Shown: positions 42,468 through 50,975 of the stretch, one piece after another
Layout of the letters: every line of letters starts with the position of its first letter
Numbering within the stretch: position 1 is the stretch's first letter
Assembly (NCBI GenBank): GCA_023664705.1
Contig: JAMPFE010000003.1
Location: 1-64,000 of the forward strand
Source of the DNA: Lachnospiraceae bacterium
GTDB lineage: Bacteria; Bacillota; Clostridia; Oscillospirales; Ruminococcaceae
Reading direction: 5' to 3'
Length of the DNA stretch: 64,000 nt
Position numbers and translations under genes: made by a program
The notes under the pieces: model-generated
Database searches by the model: none
Told to the model about the DNA's origin: nothing
What the model saw: the letters and a program-made list of their open reading frames with translations, nothing else

Positions 42468-43516
42468 CCGTTTTTTCCGGCTCGGAGGAGTTTTACGATA
42501 AGATAGCCGAGGACTACCGAGGGCGCGCCGAAAAGAGCTTTCTGTACCGATACCTCAGGGAAAAGAAGGAAACGGGCGCCGTAAGAATATCGCGCGACAG
42601 AAGGCTGCTGCTGGAATGGGACGGCGCGGGGCGCGACAAGTATATACTGCTGCGCGGAGCGTATCTCGGCTTCGCAAAGCAGGGGGTGCTTAAAAGGGAG
42701 GAATACGCCGAGATATTCCTGAGGCTGAACAGGGGCTCGAAAACGGGCGTAAAGGCGCGCGAGGAATTGTTCGGGAGAGCCCCAGAGGAGGCGCAGAGGG
42801 CGCTGGAGGAAAGGCTGCTGCTGAACAGCGCAAGCAACTTTGTCGACAATATACGGCGCAAAAAGAAGCGCGAAAACGCCGATCGGGATACCTATACGGA
42901 CGACGTCGAGATGCTGGGGGCGTATTACAGATACTTCGGCGGCGGCGACGAGCGGAGCGGCTCGGGAACGGGCGGGCGCGCCGACGATGAATATATCGCG
43001 AAATGCGCGGAGCTTTACGACATTATCCGGGCGGATCCCGAAAGGGAGCTGTACAGGGACGCCGTTATTCCGCTGTGGATAGACAGCGTGTCGGGCGCGG
43101 GCGTTTATATTCTCGGAAACCGGACGCTTGAAAACGACCGCCCGGGCGTGTGCGTTCTTCGGTTCTTTGATACGGATATGAGCGTGGATATGAACGAATA
43201 CGGGGACGGAGACGTTTGCGGCGAGACGCTGTTAAACGTGATGATGAGCGTGGACCGCTATGATTCGGTGGAGAGCGCGTTCCGGGATTTTATCGCCAAA
43301 GCGGCGAGCGGCGCGTATCTTGCGGATTACTCCCTGCGCAACGGCGACAAGTTTCCCGAGGGCGCGGACGAATGTTTTCGGCAGCTGCTCGAGAACCCGC
43401 TTGCGGTCGCTTCGGCTTCGGAAATTATACGCGACAGAGAGAACAGAAGGTACGACGAAATGGAGCGTCGGGGCATTGAGGAAATGAACGGCTCTCCGAG
43501 AAAAAAGACTCCGTAA
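42464..43516 (+). CDS. Unknown protein, second of a coupled pair
   Basis: 350 residues; ATG 42464 overlaps the upstream stop by four bases. It has no signal peptide or membrane span. Visible: a basic N-terminal part (YLREKKETGAVRISRDRRLLLEW), a low-complexity Gly/Arg linker (GGGDERSGSGTGGRADDEY), and a mixed alpha/beta C-terminal region (GVYILGNRTLENDRPGVCVLRFFDTDMS). The family is unknown to me. The pairing with the upstream gene and the shared unusual composition suggest a complex. Confidence 0.72.
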   Translation: MTVFSGSEEFYDKIAEDYRGRAEKSFLYRYLREKKETGAVRISRDRRLLLEWDGAGRDKYILLRGAYLGFAKQGVLKREEYAEIFLRLNRGSKTGVKAREELFGRAPEEAQRALEERLLLNSASNFVDNIRRKKKRENADRDTYTDDVEMLGAYYRYFGGGDERSGSGTGGRADDEYIAKCAELYDIIRADPERELYRDAVIPLWIDSVSGAGVYILGNRTLENDRPGVCVLRFFDTDMSVDMNEYGDGDVCGETLLNVMMSVDRYDSVESAFRDFIAKAASGAYLADYSLRNGDKFPEGADECFRQLLENPLAVASASEIIRDRENRRYDEMERRGIEEMNGSPRKKTP

Positions 43517-43531
43517 ACGTAAAAACACGGT

Positions 43532-43560
43532 CTCCCGTAAAATTTACGGGAGGCTTTTTG
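43532..43560 (+). terminator. Terminator of the unknown two-gene operon
   Basis: CTCCCGTA and TACGGGAG form a stem with a small AAATT loop, followed by GGCTTTTTG, 15 bp past the stop. Confidence 0.8.
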
Positions 43561-43678
43561 CCTGTGCTATAATGTAAAAGCGGAGGGAAACGAAGCCCTC
43601 GAGCTCTTTGAATACGCCGAGATAATGCGCGTTTCAAGGCGATAATTACCAACAACAAACAACAAGGAGGTCGATACA

Positions 43679-44929
43679 ATGACGGTTTTGGACGATTTGA
43701 TGAGGATATCGAAAAAGGGTTATCTCGATAAAACGGAGGATATAGAGGCGGCTCTCGACGGGGCGCTGAACTACACGTTCGGAGAGATTGACCGCAACAG
43801 CCGTTTTCCGATCAATGTTATAATGAACTATATGGGCTTGCAGGCTTCCAAGCCCGGAATGCTGAGACTGCGGGACGCGCTCGGAATCATACGCTGCCGC
43901 AACAGGGACGAGGTCTCGTCCGGGCAGGTGCACACCGACATGATGCTGCTTACCCGCCTTTTGCTGAACGCGGGAAGCGGGCTGCCTTGGATAAGGATGC
44001 TTACAAGCGTAAGGATAAACAGCCTGTTCAATGTCCTTGCGCAAAAGGGCGGAGACGTTATGCTCATCGTCGGGGCGCGGCGCATGATAAAGCGGCTCGC
44101 TTATGAGAACGCCAACTTTCAAATAGAGGAGGACACGACCCTCGGAGAGCTGATGAAAACGCTCAACGGGGAGTTTTCGTCCGTGTGGAACCCAAGCGTG
44201 CCTATCGAGAACCATGCGGAGAAAATCACGGGCTGCTGCAGCGTGATCAAGCTGATTTTCGTTGACCTCATAGGCTCGGCGCTTACGCGGGACTTTGACC
44301 GCGACGAAGTGATAGAAAGAGTGTGGGCGTTCGATCCCGAGGAGGTCAACGACGACGAGTTTTTCGAGGGGCTTTGCGAGGATATAGAGGAGGTCGAAGA
44401 GCCCGAGGAGTGCTGCGAGCCTTTGCCCGACGAAAACGGCTTCGTTATTGAAAACGGCGTTCTGATACGCTACGCGGGCGGCGCAGCGGAGGTGCGTATC
44501 CCCGACGGGGTAAGCGAGATAGGCGCCGGGGCGTTCTTCGATAACGATAGCATTGAAAGCGTATATATTCCCGACAGCGTTGAGGTCATCGGCGAAAAAG
44601 CTTTTCGGGACTGCGATAATCTGCGGAAGGTGAGAATGCCGCAGAGACTTCGTGTGATAGGCTTGCAGGCGTTTACTTGGTGCAAGGCTCTTTCGGCGGT
44701 ATTTATCGCGAAAACCGTGACCCGTATCGGCGCGGGAGCGTTTTGCGAATGCAGCCTGCGCAAGGCTTTCGTTCCGGAGGGAGTAAGAGAATTCGGCGAG
44801 GCCGTGTTTGCGGGAAACCCGTATGTAAGGGTGTATTACAACGGGCGTTGGTACGAGGCGGACAGCCTGAACGCTCTGGAGACCGCCCTCGAAACGGTTT
44901 GCGGAGAGCTTGAGCCGTGTCCGTTCTGA
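43679..44929 (+). CDS. BspA-type leucine-rich repeat protein
   Basis: 416 residues, ATG 43679 behind AAGGAGG. The C-terminal half (about 265-385) has BspA-type (LRR_5) repeats: AEVRIPDGVSEIGAGAFFDN, SIESVYIPDSVEVIGEKAFRDC and two more, the last weaker. The N-terminal ~230 residues are helical and unlike known domains; an acidic linker (EDIEEVEEPEECCEPLPDEN) joins them. No signal peptide, so it is probably cytosolic, unlike most BspA proteins, which are surface adhesins. Its role may be protein binding. Confidence 0.75.
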   Translation: MTVLDDLMRISKKGYLDKTEDIEAALDGALNYTFGEIDRNSRFPINVIMNYMGLQASKPGMLRLRDALGIIRCRNRDEVSSGQVHTDMMLLTRLLLNAGSGLPWIRMLTSVRINSLFNVLAQKGGDVMLIVGARRMIKRLAYENANFQIEEDTTLGELMKTLNGEFSSVWNPSVPIENHAEKITGCCSVIKLIFVDLIGSALTRDFDRDEVIERVWAFDPEEVNDDEFFEGLCEDIEEVEEPEECCEPLPDENGFVIENGVLIRYAGGAAEVRIPDGVSEIGAGAFFDNDSIESVYIPDSVEVIGEKAFRDCDNLRKVRMPQRLRVIGLQAFTWCKALSAVFIAKTVTRIGAGAFCECSLRKAFVPEGVREFGEAVFAGNPYVRVYYNGRWYEADSLNALETALETVCGELEPCPF

Positions 44930-44961
44930 GACGGAGGCGGGGATTTTTCGGGCGGAGCGCC

Positions 44962-44990
44962 TTGACATAAAAAGCGTTTTGTGTTATAAT
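44962..44990 (+). promoter_or_regulatory. Consensus sigma-A promoter of the HD-GYP gene
   Basis: TTGACA (44962-44967), 17-bp spacer, TATAAT (44985-44990), 51 bp before the start. Confidence 0.88.
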
Positions 44991-45041
44991 ATTATATTGT
45001 AAAGAATTTGACCGCCGGTAAACACCGAAAGGACCTCGCCT

Positions 45042-46346
45042 ATGGTAACGACAATTTTGGACATTACGGAAACGGCTGCGATAGCGGTAAGCGGATTTTT
45101 GATCAAGGAGTACCTGTTTCTGGAGCCGAATATGGAGCCGAAAAAGCAGCGGCTCTTTTATCTCGCGTGCCTCGTTCTGGCGGGGGTCGCTTTGCCGACG
45201 CTCGGAAAGGGCGCCGCAACGGTCGCGGTGCTGGCAATGATAGGGCTGAACATCTGCCTTGCGCGCAAAAAGCATAAGCTGCGCGGATTGCTGATGATGA
45301 TACCGATACCCGGCATCATCAACGGCATCTTTATTCCGCTGATAATCGTTCCGTACCTGTTCGGGATGTCGGAGACCGCGGCGCAGATATATCAGTTCGC
45401 GCTTTACGCGGTTTTTGCGGGAGCTCTCGCGCTTTTTTACTTCAAAGGGAAAAACTGGCGCAGGTGGTTCCATGAGAGCATACAATACCGCGGCTTGAGA
45501 AAGTCGGAGCTCAGCCTGCTGTGGGCGGTCGGGATAATCATGCTGGTCTTTTCGGAATACATTACCATTCAGGTCGCGGCGGACAACGGCGGCTCGCAGA
45601 CAAACGAGGGCTTGGCGTCGTTCACGTCGTTTATAGGGATAGCCGCTATTTCGGCGCTGATAATGACGATAACGATAATCGTGCTGATAATGCAGGGCAA
45701 CAAGCGCTCATTTTACCACGAGCGCGTCTCTCATATGCAGTCGGGAATGATAGCGTTTATGGCGGAGGTCGTGGAAAGCCGCGACGACAACACGGGCGGT
45801 CACATACGGCGCACCGCCGAGTACGTCGAATGCATCGCGCGGGAGCTGAAGCGGCGCGGCGCTTACGCCGATATTCTCACGGAGCAGTATCTTAACGATA
45901 TTGTGGTGGCGGCTCCGCTGCACGACATCGGCAAGATACATATCCCCGACGCCGTTCTGAACAAGGCGGGGCGGCTTACGGACGAGGAGTTCGCGATTAT
46001 GAAAACGCACACAACGGCGGGGGAAAAGCTCCTGATAAACGCGAAGAAAGAGATCGGCGATTCCGATTACCTCAGCATCGCGACGGAAATGGCGGCGTAT
46101 CACCACGAATGGTGGAACGGCAAGGGCTACCCCTACGGGATAAGCGGCGAGGAAATACCGCTCTGCGCGCGGATAATGGCGGTCGCGGACGTTTACGACG
46201 CGCTAGTCTCCAAGCGCTGCTACAAAAGCGCAATGCCCGTCGAAAAAGCCCAAGCGATAATCCGCGAGGAGTCGGGCACGCACTTCGACCCCGAGGTGGT
46301 GGACGCGTTTTTCAATTCGGAGATAACAAGGTCCTCCAAACAATGA
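45042..46346 (+). CDS. Membrane HD-GYP c-di-GMP phosphodiesterase
   Basis: 434 residues. The N-terminal ~215 residues contain about seven membrane helices (for example LFYLACLVLAGVALP, IIVPYLFG, AISALIMTITIIVLIM), a likely sensor. The HD-GYP domain (about 228-430) has H254, the HD pair at 294-295 in PLHDIGKIHIPD, and HHEWWNGKGYP at 354-364, close to the canonical HHERxDGxGYP. It should hydrolyse c-di-GMP to pGpG or GMP. It is monocistronic with its own consensus promoter. Confidence 0.92.
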   Translation: MVTTILDITETAAIAVSGFLIKEYLFLEPNMEPKKQRLFYLACLVLAGVALPTLGKGAATVAVLAMIGLNICLARKKHKLRGLLMMIPIPGIINGIFIPLIIVPYLFGMSETAAQIYQFALYAVFAGALALFYFKGKNWRRWFHESIQYRGLRKSELSLLWAVGIIMLVFSEYITIQVAADNGGSQTNEGLASFTSFIGIAAISALIMTITIIVLIMQGNKRSFYHERVSHMQSGMIAFMAEVVESRDDNTGGHIRRTAEYVECIARELKRRGAYADILTEQYLNDIVVAAPLHDIGKIHIPDAVLNKAGRLTDEEFAIMKTHTTAGEKLLINAKKEIGDSDYLSIATEMAAYHHEWWNGKGYPYGISGEEIPLCARIMAVADVYDALVSKRCYKSAMPVEKAQAIIREESGTHFDPEVVDAFFNSEITRSSKQ

Positions 46347-46414
46347 CCCAAACCGTTGTGCAAAATACCCAAAAAAATTCAACGCATTTGTGCAAAAGCA
46401 GTATAAAATCCCAC

Positions 46415-46443
46415 TTGAAAAAAATGTCGAAATATAGTAAAAT
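46415..46443 (+). promoter_or_regulatory. Promoter of the small NPETG protein gene
   Basis: TTGAAA, 17-bp spacer, TAAAAT, about 80 bp before the start; leaves a 5' leader of about 70 nt. Confidence 0.55.
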
Positions 46444-46521
46444 ATACTATGGGGAAAGGAGCGCGACCGTAGGGGAATTGCGGTTTCGTTCCGTAAAACA
46501 GCATTCTTGGAGGATTTGGGA

Positions 46522-46746
46522 ATGAAATTGAAAACTGTTTTGGCGGCGCTCGCTGCGTTCGCCACTGTTTCAGCTGTGTCCGTCTGCGGATTTGCGGCTA
46601 CCGAGAGCGGAGAGATGACTCCCGCGCCCGAGGCTGCGGCAGCGACGGGCGAAAACCCCGAAACGGGTGTTGAGGGCGTTGCCGCCTTTGCGGGAGCTAT
46701 TGCGCTTTCGGGCGCGGCTATCGTTATCTCACGCAAGAGAAACTAA
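46522..46746 (+). CDS. Small surface protein with an NPETG sortase-like signal
   Basis: 74 residues: a signal peptide (MKLKTVLAALAAFATVSAVS...CGFAA), about 20 residues of Pro/Glu/Ala sequence, then NPETG at 45-49, a hydrophobic helix and the basic end SRKRN. This is the layout of a sortase substrate, though with almost no mature domain between the signals. TTGGAGG lies just upstream of ATG 46522. A terminator follows at 46756. No sortase gene is in the window. It might be a wall-anchored peptide or a membrane peptide. Confidence 0.65.
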   Translation: MKLKTVLAALAAFATVSAVSVCGFAATESGEMTPAPEAAAATGENPETGVEGVAAFAGAIALSGAAIVISRKRN

Positions 46747-46755
46747 AAAACAGAT

Positions 46756-46790
46756 GAACCGCCCGGCGTCTTGCCGTGCGGTTCATTCTA
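46756..46790 (+). terminator. Terminator of the NPETG gene
   Basis: GAACCGC and GCGGTTC enclose an inner CGGC/GCCG stem; short T-rich sequence follows. Confidence 0.65.
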
Positions 46791-46825
46791 TAATGTGAAA
46801 ACAGTGTAACTTCAAGGGGGAAATT

Positions 46826-48151
46826 ATGACAAACAAATCTATCCGCGCCGCCTCGGCAGCGCTCTGCGCGGCGCTGCTCCTCGTTACCGCCGCCGACAGC
46901 AAAACGGCAGCCTCGTCGAGCATAGCCGCTCTCGAGGACGAGATCGCGAAACGGCGCGAGGAGAACGACAAGCGCCGCGAAGAGATAGAGAGCCTAGGCG
47001 GCGGCATAGCCGACAACGAGCGCCTTATGGAGCTCGTCACGGAGCAGATAGACGGCGTAAACGCGGAGCTCGCGAAATACCGCGAGCTGATAAAGGCAAA
47101 GGAAGCCGCGATCGACGCTAAATTTCCGGAGATAGACGCCGTCGAAAGGTCCATACTCGCCAAGGAAAACGAGACAGCGGAGAAAACCGCCGAGGTCGCC
47201 GAGCTTAGCGCCGCAAATCAAGAGAACCTCAAACGCTTCGCGAAGCTCGCGCGCGCCATGTACATAAACGACCCCTCGGACAAGCTCCCCGTGCTGAACG
47301 GCTCGGCGGATTGGTACGACTATTTCATGTATTCGACGGTAGTTGAAAATATAGGCAAGCAAAGCTATGATTTTATGCGGGAGCTCACCTCCTCGATAGT
47401 CGAGCAGGAGCGCCTTATCGGCGAGCTCAACGCGGAGATAGCGGCTCTCGAGATTTCCCGTCTGGCTCTGGAGAGCGAAAAAGCGGAGTTCACCCGTCAA
47501 ATGGACGAGCTCAGCGGGGAGCGCACGGAGCTCGAAGCTGCCGCGAATGAAAAGCTCGATTATCTGTACTCCCTGACTGCCGAAAACGAGGAGCTGCAAA
47601 ACAGGATAGACGGCCTGGAGTCGGACATCGCCGCGAACAACGCCGCCCTCGAGGAGCTCAGCAGGGAGCTCGAGGAGTGTATCCGCGCCGAGCAGCTCGC
47701 AAATCCCGACCGCCCCGAATACGGCGGCGACCTCCTCTGGCCGCTCGAGGACAGGTTCGGCTATATATCCTGCCCGTTCGGCTACGACGCGGATATGGAC
47801 AGAATGCACAAGGGCATCGACGTCGGCGACGCGGGAATAAAGGGCACGAGCATCTACGCCGCGCAGTCGGGGACGGTCACGACGGTCGTCGAGGGCTGCG
47901 GACACAACTACGGAAAAGGCTGGAGCTGCGGCTGCGGAGGAGGCTACGGGAATTACATCGTCATCGACCACGGCGGCGGGCTCGCGACGCTGTACGCGCA
48001 CTGCGGCTCGATAAGCGTGTACGAGGGGCAGGAGGTCGGCAGGGGCGACGCGATAGGCACGGTCGGCTCAACGGGCTGGTCGCTCGGCTTTCATCTGCAC
48101 TTCGAGGTCCGCGAGTACGGCACTCCCGTAAATCCGTTCAATTATGTATAA
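46826..48151 (+). CDS. Secreted M23 peptidoglycan endopeptidase with coiled coil
   Basis: 441 residues. A signal peptide (about 1-27) precedes two long coiled coils (about 30-125 and 180-295), a layout like the EnvC/PcsB division hydrolases. The C-terminal M23 (LytM) domain has MHKGIDVGD (HxxxD) and HLHFEVREYG (HxH), the zinc ligands. A Cys/Gly-rich insertion (CGHNYGKGWSCGCGGGYG) is unusual for the family. It would cut cross-bridge peptides, probably under control of a membrane partner. The GH3 gene follows after 22 bp. Confidence 0.9.
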   Translation: MTNKSIRAASAALCAALLLVTAADSKTAASSSIAALEDEIAKRREENDKRREEIESLGGGIADNERLMELVTEQIDGVNAELAKYRELIKAKEAAIDAKFPEIDAVERSILAKENETAEKTAEVAELSAANQENLKRFAKLARAMYINDPSDKLPVLNGSADWYDYFMYSTVVENIGKQSYDFMRELTSSIVEQERLIGELNAEIAALEISRLALESEKAEFTRQMDELSGERTELEAAANEKLDYLYSLTAENEELQNRIDGLESDIAANNAALEELSRELEECIRAEQLANPDRPEYGGDLLWPLEDRFGYISCPFGYDADMDRMHKGIDVGDAGIKGTSIYAAQSGTVTTVVEGCGHNYGKGWSCGCGGGYGNYIVIDHGGGLATLYAHCGSISVYEGQEVGRGDAIGTVGSTGWSLGFHLHFEVREYGTPVNPFNYV

Positions 48152-48173
48152 TAACTAACGTGAGGAATATACA

Positions 48174-50933
48174 ATGGCAAAGATAACTCTTGACTGGAAC
48201 AAATACATCGAAACGTCTCGGAGAGCCGTCTCGGAGGGCATAGTGCTGCTGGAGAACAACGGCGCTCTGCCGCTGCGAAAGGACGAGAACCTCGCGGTTT
48301 TCGGGCGTATTCAGGAGCATTATTACAAGAGCGGCACGGGCTCGGGCGGCATGGTGAACGTCGACAAGGTGTGGAGCATCCCCGAGGGGCTTATCGAGTG
48401 CGGGATAGAGCTTAACGAGGAGCTCCGCGCGGAGTATGACGCTTGGGAAAAATCGCACCCCTACGACCAAGGAGTCGGCTGGGGCGGCGAGCCGTGGTCG
48501 CAGGAGGAAATGCCGCTCTCCGACGAGCTTGCGGCGCGCGCCGCTGAAAAATCCCCCGCCGCGCTCTGCATTATCGGCAGAACGGCGGGCGAGGAGCAGG
48601 ATCAGACCGAGACGGAGGGCTCCTACCGCCTCACCGCGACGGAGCTCGATATGCTCAAAAAGGTGCGCGCGCATTTCAAGAAAATGACCGTGCTGCTGAA
48701 CGTGGGCGCTGTCGTCGATATGAGCTTTGTGAGCGACGTTAAGCCCGACGCGGTGCTGTACGCTTGGCAGGGCGGAATGGTCGGCGGTCTCGGGACGGCG
48801 GACGTGCTCACGGGAAAGGTCTCGCCGAGCGGAAAGCTGTCCGACACGATAGCGAAAAGCGTTGCCGATTATCCGTCGGCGGCGCATTTCGGCAGCCCCG
48901 AGCGCGAGTTCTACTGCGAGGACGTGTACGTCGGCTACCGCTATTTCGAGACGTTCGCCAAGGACAAGGTGCTGTACCCGTTCGGGTTCGGGCTTTCGTA
49001 CACGAAATTCGAGCTGTCGTCCAAGGGCGAGGGGCGAGACGGGCTTATCGCGCTCGACGTTACCGTAAAGAACGTCGGCAGCCGCGCGGGCAAGGAGGTC
49101 GTTCAGATATACTTCCAAGCGCCGCAGGGCAAGCTTGGGCAGCCCGTTCGGCAGCTCTGCGCGTTCGGGAAAACAAAGGAGCTCGCCCCCGCCGAGGAGC
49201 AGACGCTGCGCTTCGAGACAGCGCTCGACGACCTCGCGAGCTACGACGACAGCGGCGTTACGGGCAGCAAGTCCTGCTATGTCCGCGAGGAGGGAACGTA
49301 CACGCTTTACGTCGGTACGGACGTGCGCTCCGCGGAGTATGCCTACGGGTTCATTCAAGAAGAGGGAACCGCCGTCGTAAAGCGCCTCGGCGAGGCTCTC
49401 GCGCCCGTTCTCCCGTTCGAGAGGATAAAGCCCGTATGCGTCGACGGCGAATTTACGTTGGGAACGGAGAGCGTTCCCACGGCGACCATTGATATGAACA
49501 AACGCCGCGCGGAAAATCTCCCTCGGGAGCTGCCGCAGACGGGCGACAGGGGAATAAAGCTCGCGGACGTTGCCGACGGAAGGCGAACCATGGACGAGTT
49601 TATCGCGCAGCTCTCGGACGGCGACCTCTCCTGCATAATCCGCGGCGAGGGCATGGGCAGCCCCAAGGTAACTCCGGGCACCGCGGCGGCTTTCGGCGGC
49701 GTTACGGACGCTCTCGCGGGCTTCGGCATACCCGCAGGCTGCTGCGACGACGGTCCCTCGGGAATGAGGCTGGACTGCGGCACAAAGGCGTTCAGTCTGC
49801 CGAACGGCACTCTTCTCGCCTGCACGTTCAACACGGAGCTCGCCGAGGAGCTGTACGCGCTGGCAGGCTTGGAGATCGCCGCAAACAACGTCGATTGCTT
49901 GCTCGGTCCCGGAATGAATATCCACCGCCACCCGCTGAACGGGCGCAATTTCGAGTACTTCAGCGAGGACCCGCTGCTCACGGGAAAGCTCGCCGCGGCG
50001 CAGCTCCGCGGACTGCACAGCGCGGGCGTTACGGGCACTGTCAAGCATTTCGCGGGCAACAACCAAGAAACGGGGCGGCATACTATCGACTCCGTCGTCT
50101 CCGAGAGAGCGCTCCGCGAGATATACCTCAAGGGCTTTGAGATCGCGGTAAAAGAGGGAAAAGCGACCACCGTCATGACGACCTACGGCTCTCTGAACGG
50201 CTTGTGGACGGCGGGCAGCTATGACCTCTGCACGACGATACTCCGCGGCGAGTGGGGCTTCGGGGGCTTCGTAATGACCGACTGGTGGAGCGTCATAAAC
50301 GACCGCGGAGAGCCGCCGCGCGGAAACAATTTCGCGGCAATGGCAAGGGCGCAGAACGACGTTTATATGGTGTGCGCGGATTCGTCCCGAAACCTCACGG
50401 GCGACAACACGCTGTCCTCGCTGGAAGCGGGAACGCTCACGCGCGGAGAGCTCCAACGAAACGCCGCGAACGTCTGCCGTATGCTTCTCGGCAGCCGCGC
50501 AATGGCGCGCCTGCGCGGAACGGCTCCCGAGATAGAGATAATCGACCGCCCCTACGAGGACGACGGTTACGACGCCGAGGACGTAACGTTTTATCCGACG
50601 AAAAACGGCGGGCTCGTCCTGCCGCTCGATGGAATATGCACCGACAATGGATCTTCGTATGTTTTCGCGCTGGACGTCGACATCCCGGGCAAATACGAGG
50701 TCACGCTTTCGGCAAAGTCGGAGCTCAGCGCGACGGCGCAGATCCCCGTCACGCTGTTCACGACAGGCTTTCCGTCGGCAGTGTTCACGTTCAACGGCAC
50801 AAACGGCGCATGGAGCGAAATATCGCACCCCGCCAATATGTACTCGCGCTTTTTGGTGTGCAGGCTGTATTTCGGCGGCAGCGGACTGTCGCTCAAGGAA
50901 ATGCGCTTAAAGCTCAAAGAACGCGCGGAATAA
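48174..50933 (+). CDS. Domain-swapped GH3 beta-glycosidase
   Basis: 919 residues with the GH3 domains in reverse order: the C-terminal alpha/beta domain first (VSEGIVLLENNGALPLRKDEN), then a fibronectin-III-like domain (YPFGFGLSYTKFELSS, NVGSRAGKEVVQIYF), then the TIM-barrel with GVTGTVKHFAGNNQE (K624-E632) and the nucleophile D703 in GFVMTDWWS. A CBM-like beta domain ends the protein (about 800-915). This swapped order is known from Ruminococcus albus-type beta-glucosidases. No signal peptide, so it is cytosolic and acts on imported oligosaccharides. Cellobiose phosphorylase is encoded nearby. Confidence 0.92.
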   Translation: MAKITLDWNKYIETSRRAVSEGIVLLENNGALPLRKDENLAVFGRIQEHYYKSGTGSGGMVNVDKVWSIPEGLIECGIELNEELRAEYDAWEKSHPYDQGVGWGGEPWSQEEMPLSDELAARAAEKSPAALCIIGRTAGEEQDQTETEGSYRLTATELDMLKKVRAHFKKMTVLLNVGAVVDMSFVSDVKPDAVLYAWQGGMVGGLGTADVLTGKVSPSGKLSDTIAKSVADYPSAAHFGSPEREFYCEDVYVGYRYFETFAKDKVLYPFGFGLSYTKFELSSKGEGRDGLIALDVTVKNVGSRAGKEVVQIYFQAPQGKLGQPVRQLCAFGKTKELAPAEEQTLRFETALDDLASYDDSGVTGSKSCYVREEGTYTLYVGTDVRSAEYAYGFIQEEGTAVVKRLGEALAPVLPFERIKPVCVDGEFTLGTESVPTATIDMNKRRAENLPRELPQTGDRGIKLADVADGRRTMDEFIAQLSDGDLSCIIRGEGMGSPKVTPGTAAAFGGVTDALAGFGIPAGCCDDGPSGMRLDCGTKAFSLPNGTLLACTFNTELAEELYALAGLEIAANNVDCLLGPGMNIHRHPLNGRNFEYFSEDPLLTGKLAAAQLRGLHSAGVTGTVKHFAGNNQETGRHTIDSVVSERALREIYLKGFEIAVKEGKATTVMTTYGSLNGLWTAGSYDLCTTILRGEWGFGGFVMTDWWSVINDRGEPPRGNNFAAMARAQNDVYMVCADSSRNLTGDNTLSSLEAGTLTRGELQRNAANVCRMLLGSRAMARLRGTAPEIEIIDRPYEDDGYDAEDVTFYPTKNGGLVLPLDGICTDNGSSYVFALDVDIPGKYEVTLSAKSELSATAQIPVTLFTTGFPSAVFTFNGTNGAWSEISHPANMYSRFLVCRLYFGGSGLSLKEMRLKLKERAE

Positions 50934-50940
50934 AAGCAAG

Positions 50941-50972
50941 CGGCTTCAGGAGCCTTCCGAAGCCGCGTTTTT
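50941..50972 (+). terminator. Terminator of the GH3 gene
   Basis: CGGCTTC pairs with GAAGCCG, followed by CGTTTTT, 8 bp past the stop. It sits between converging genes. Confidence 0.8.
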
Positions 50973-50975
50973 ATG

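Noticed and set aside
48138..50828. Long minus-strand ORF opposite the GH3 gene
   Set aside because: Antisense shadow of a well-supported enzyme gene.
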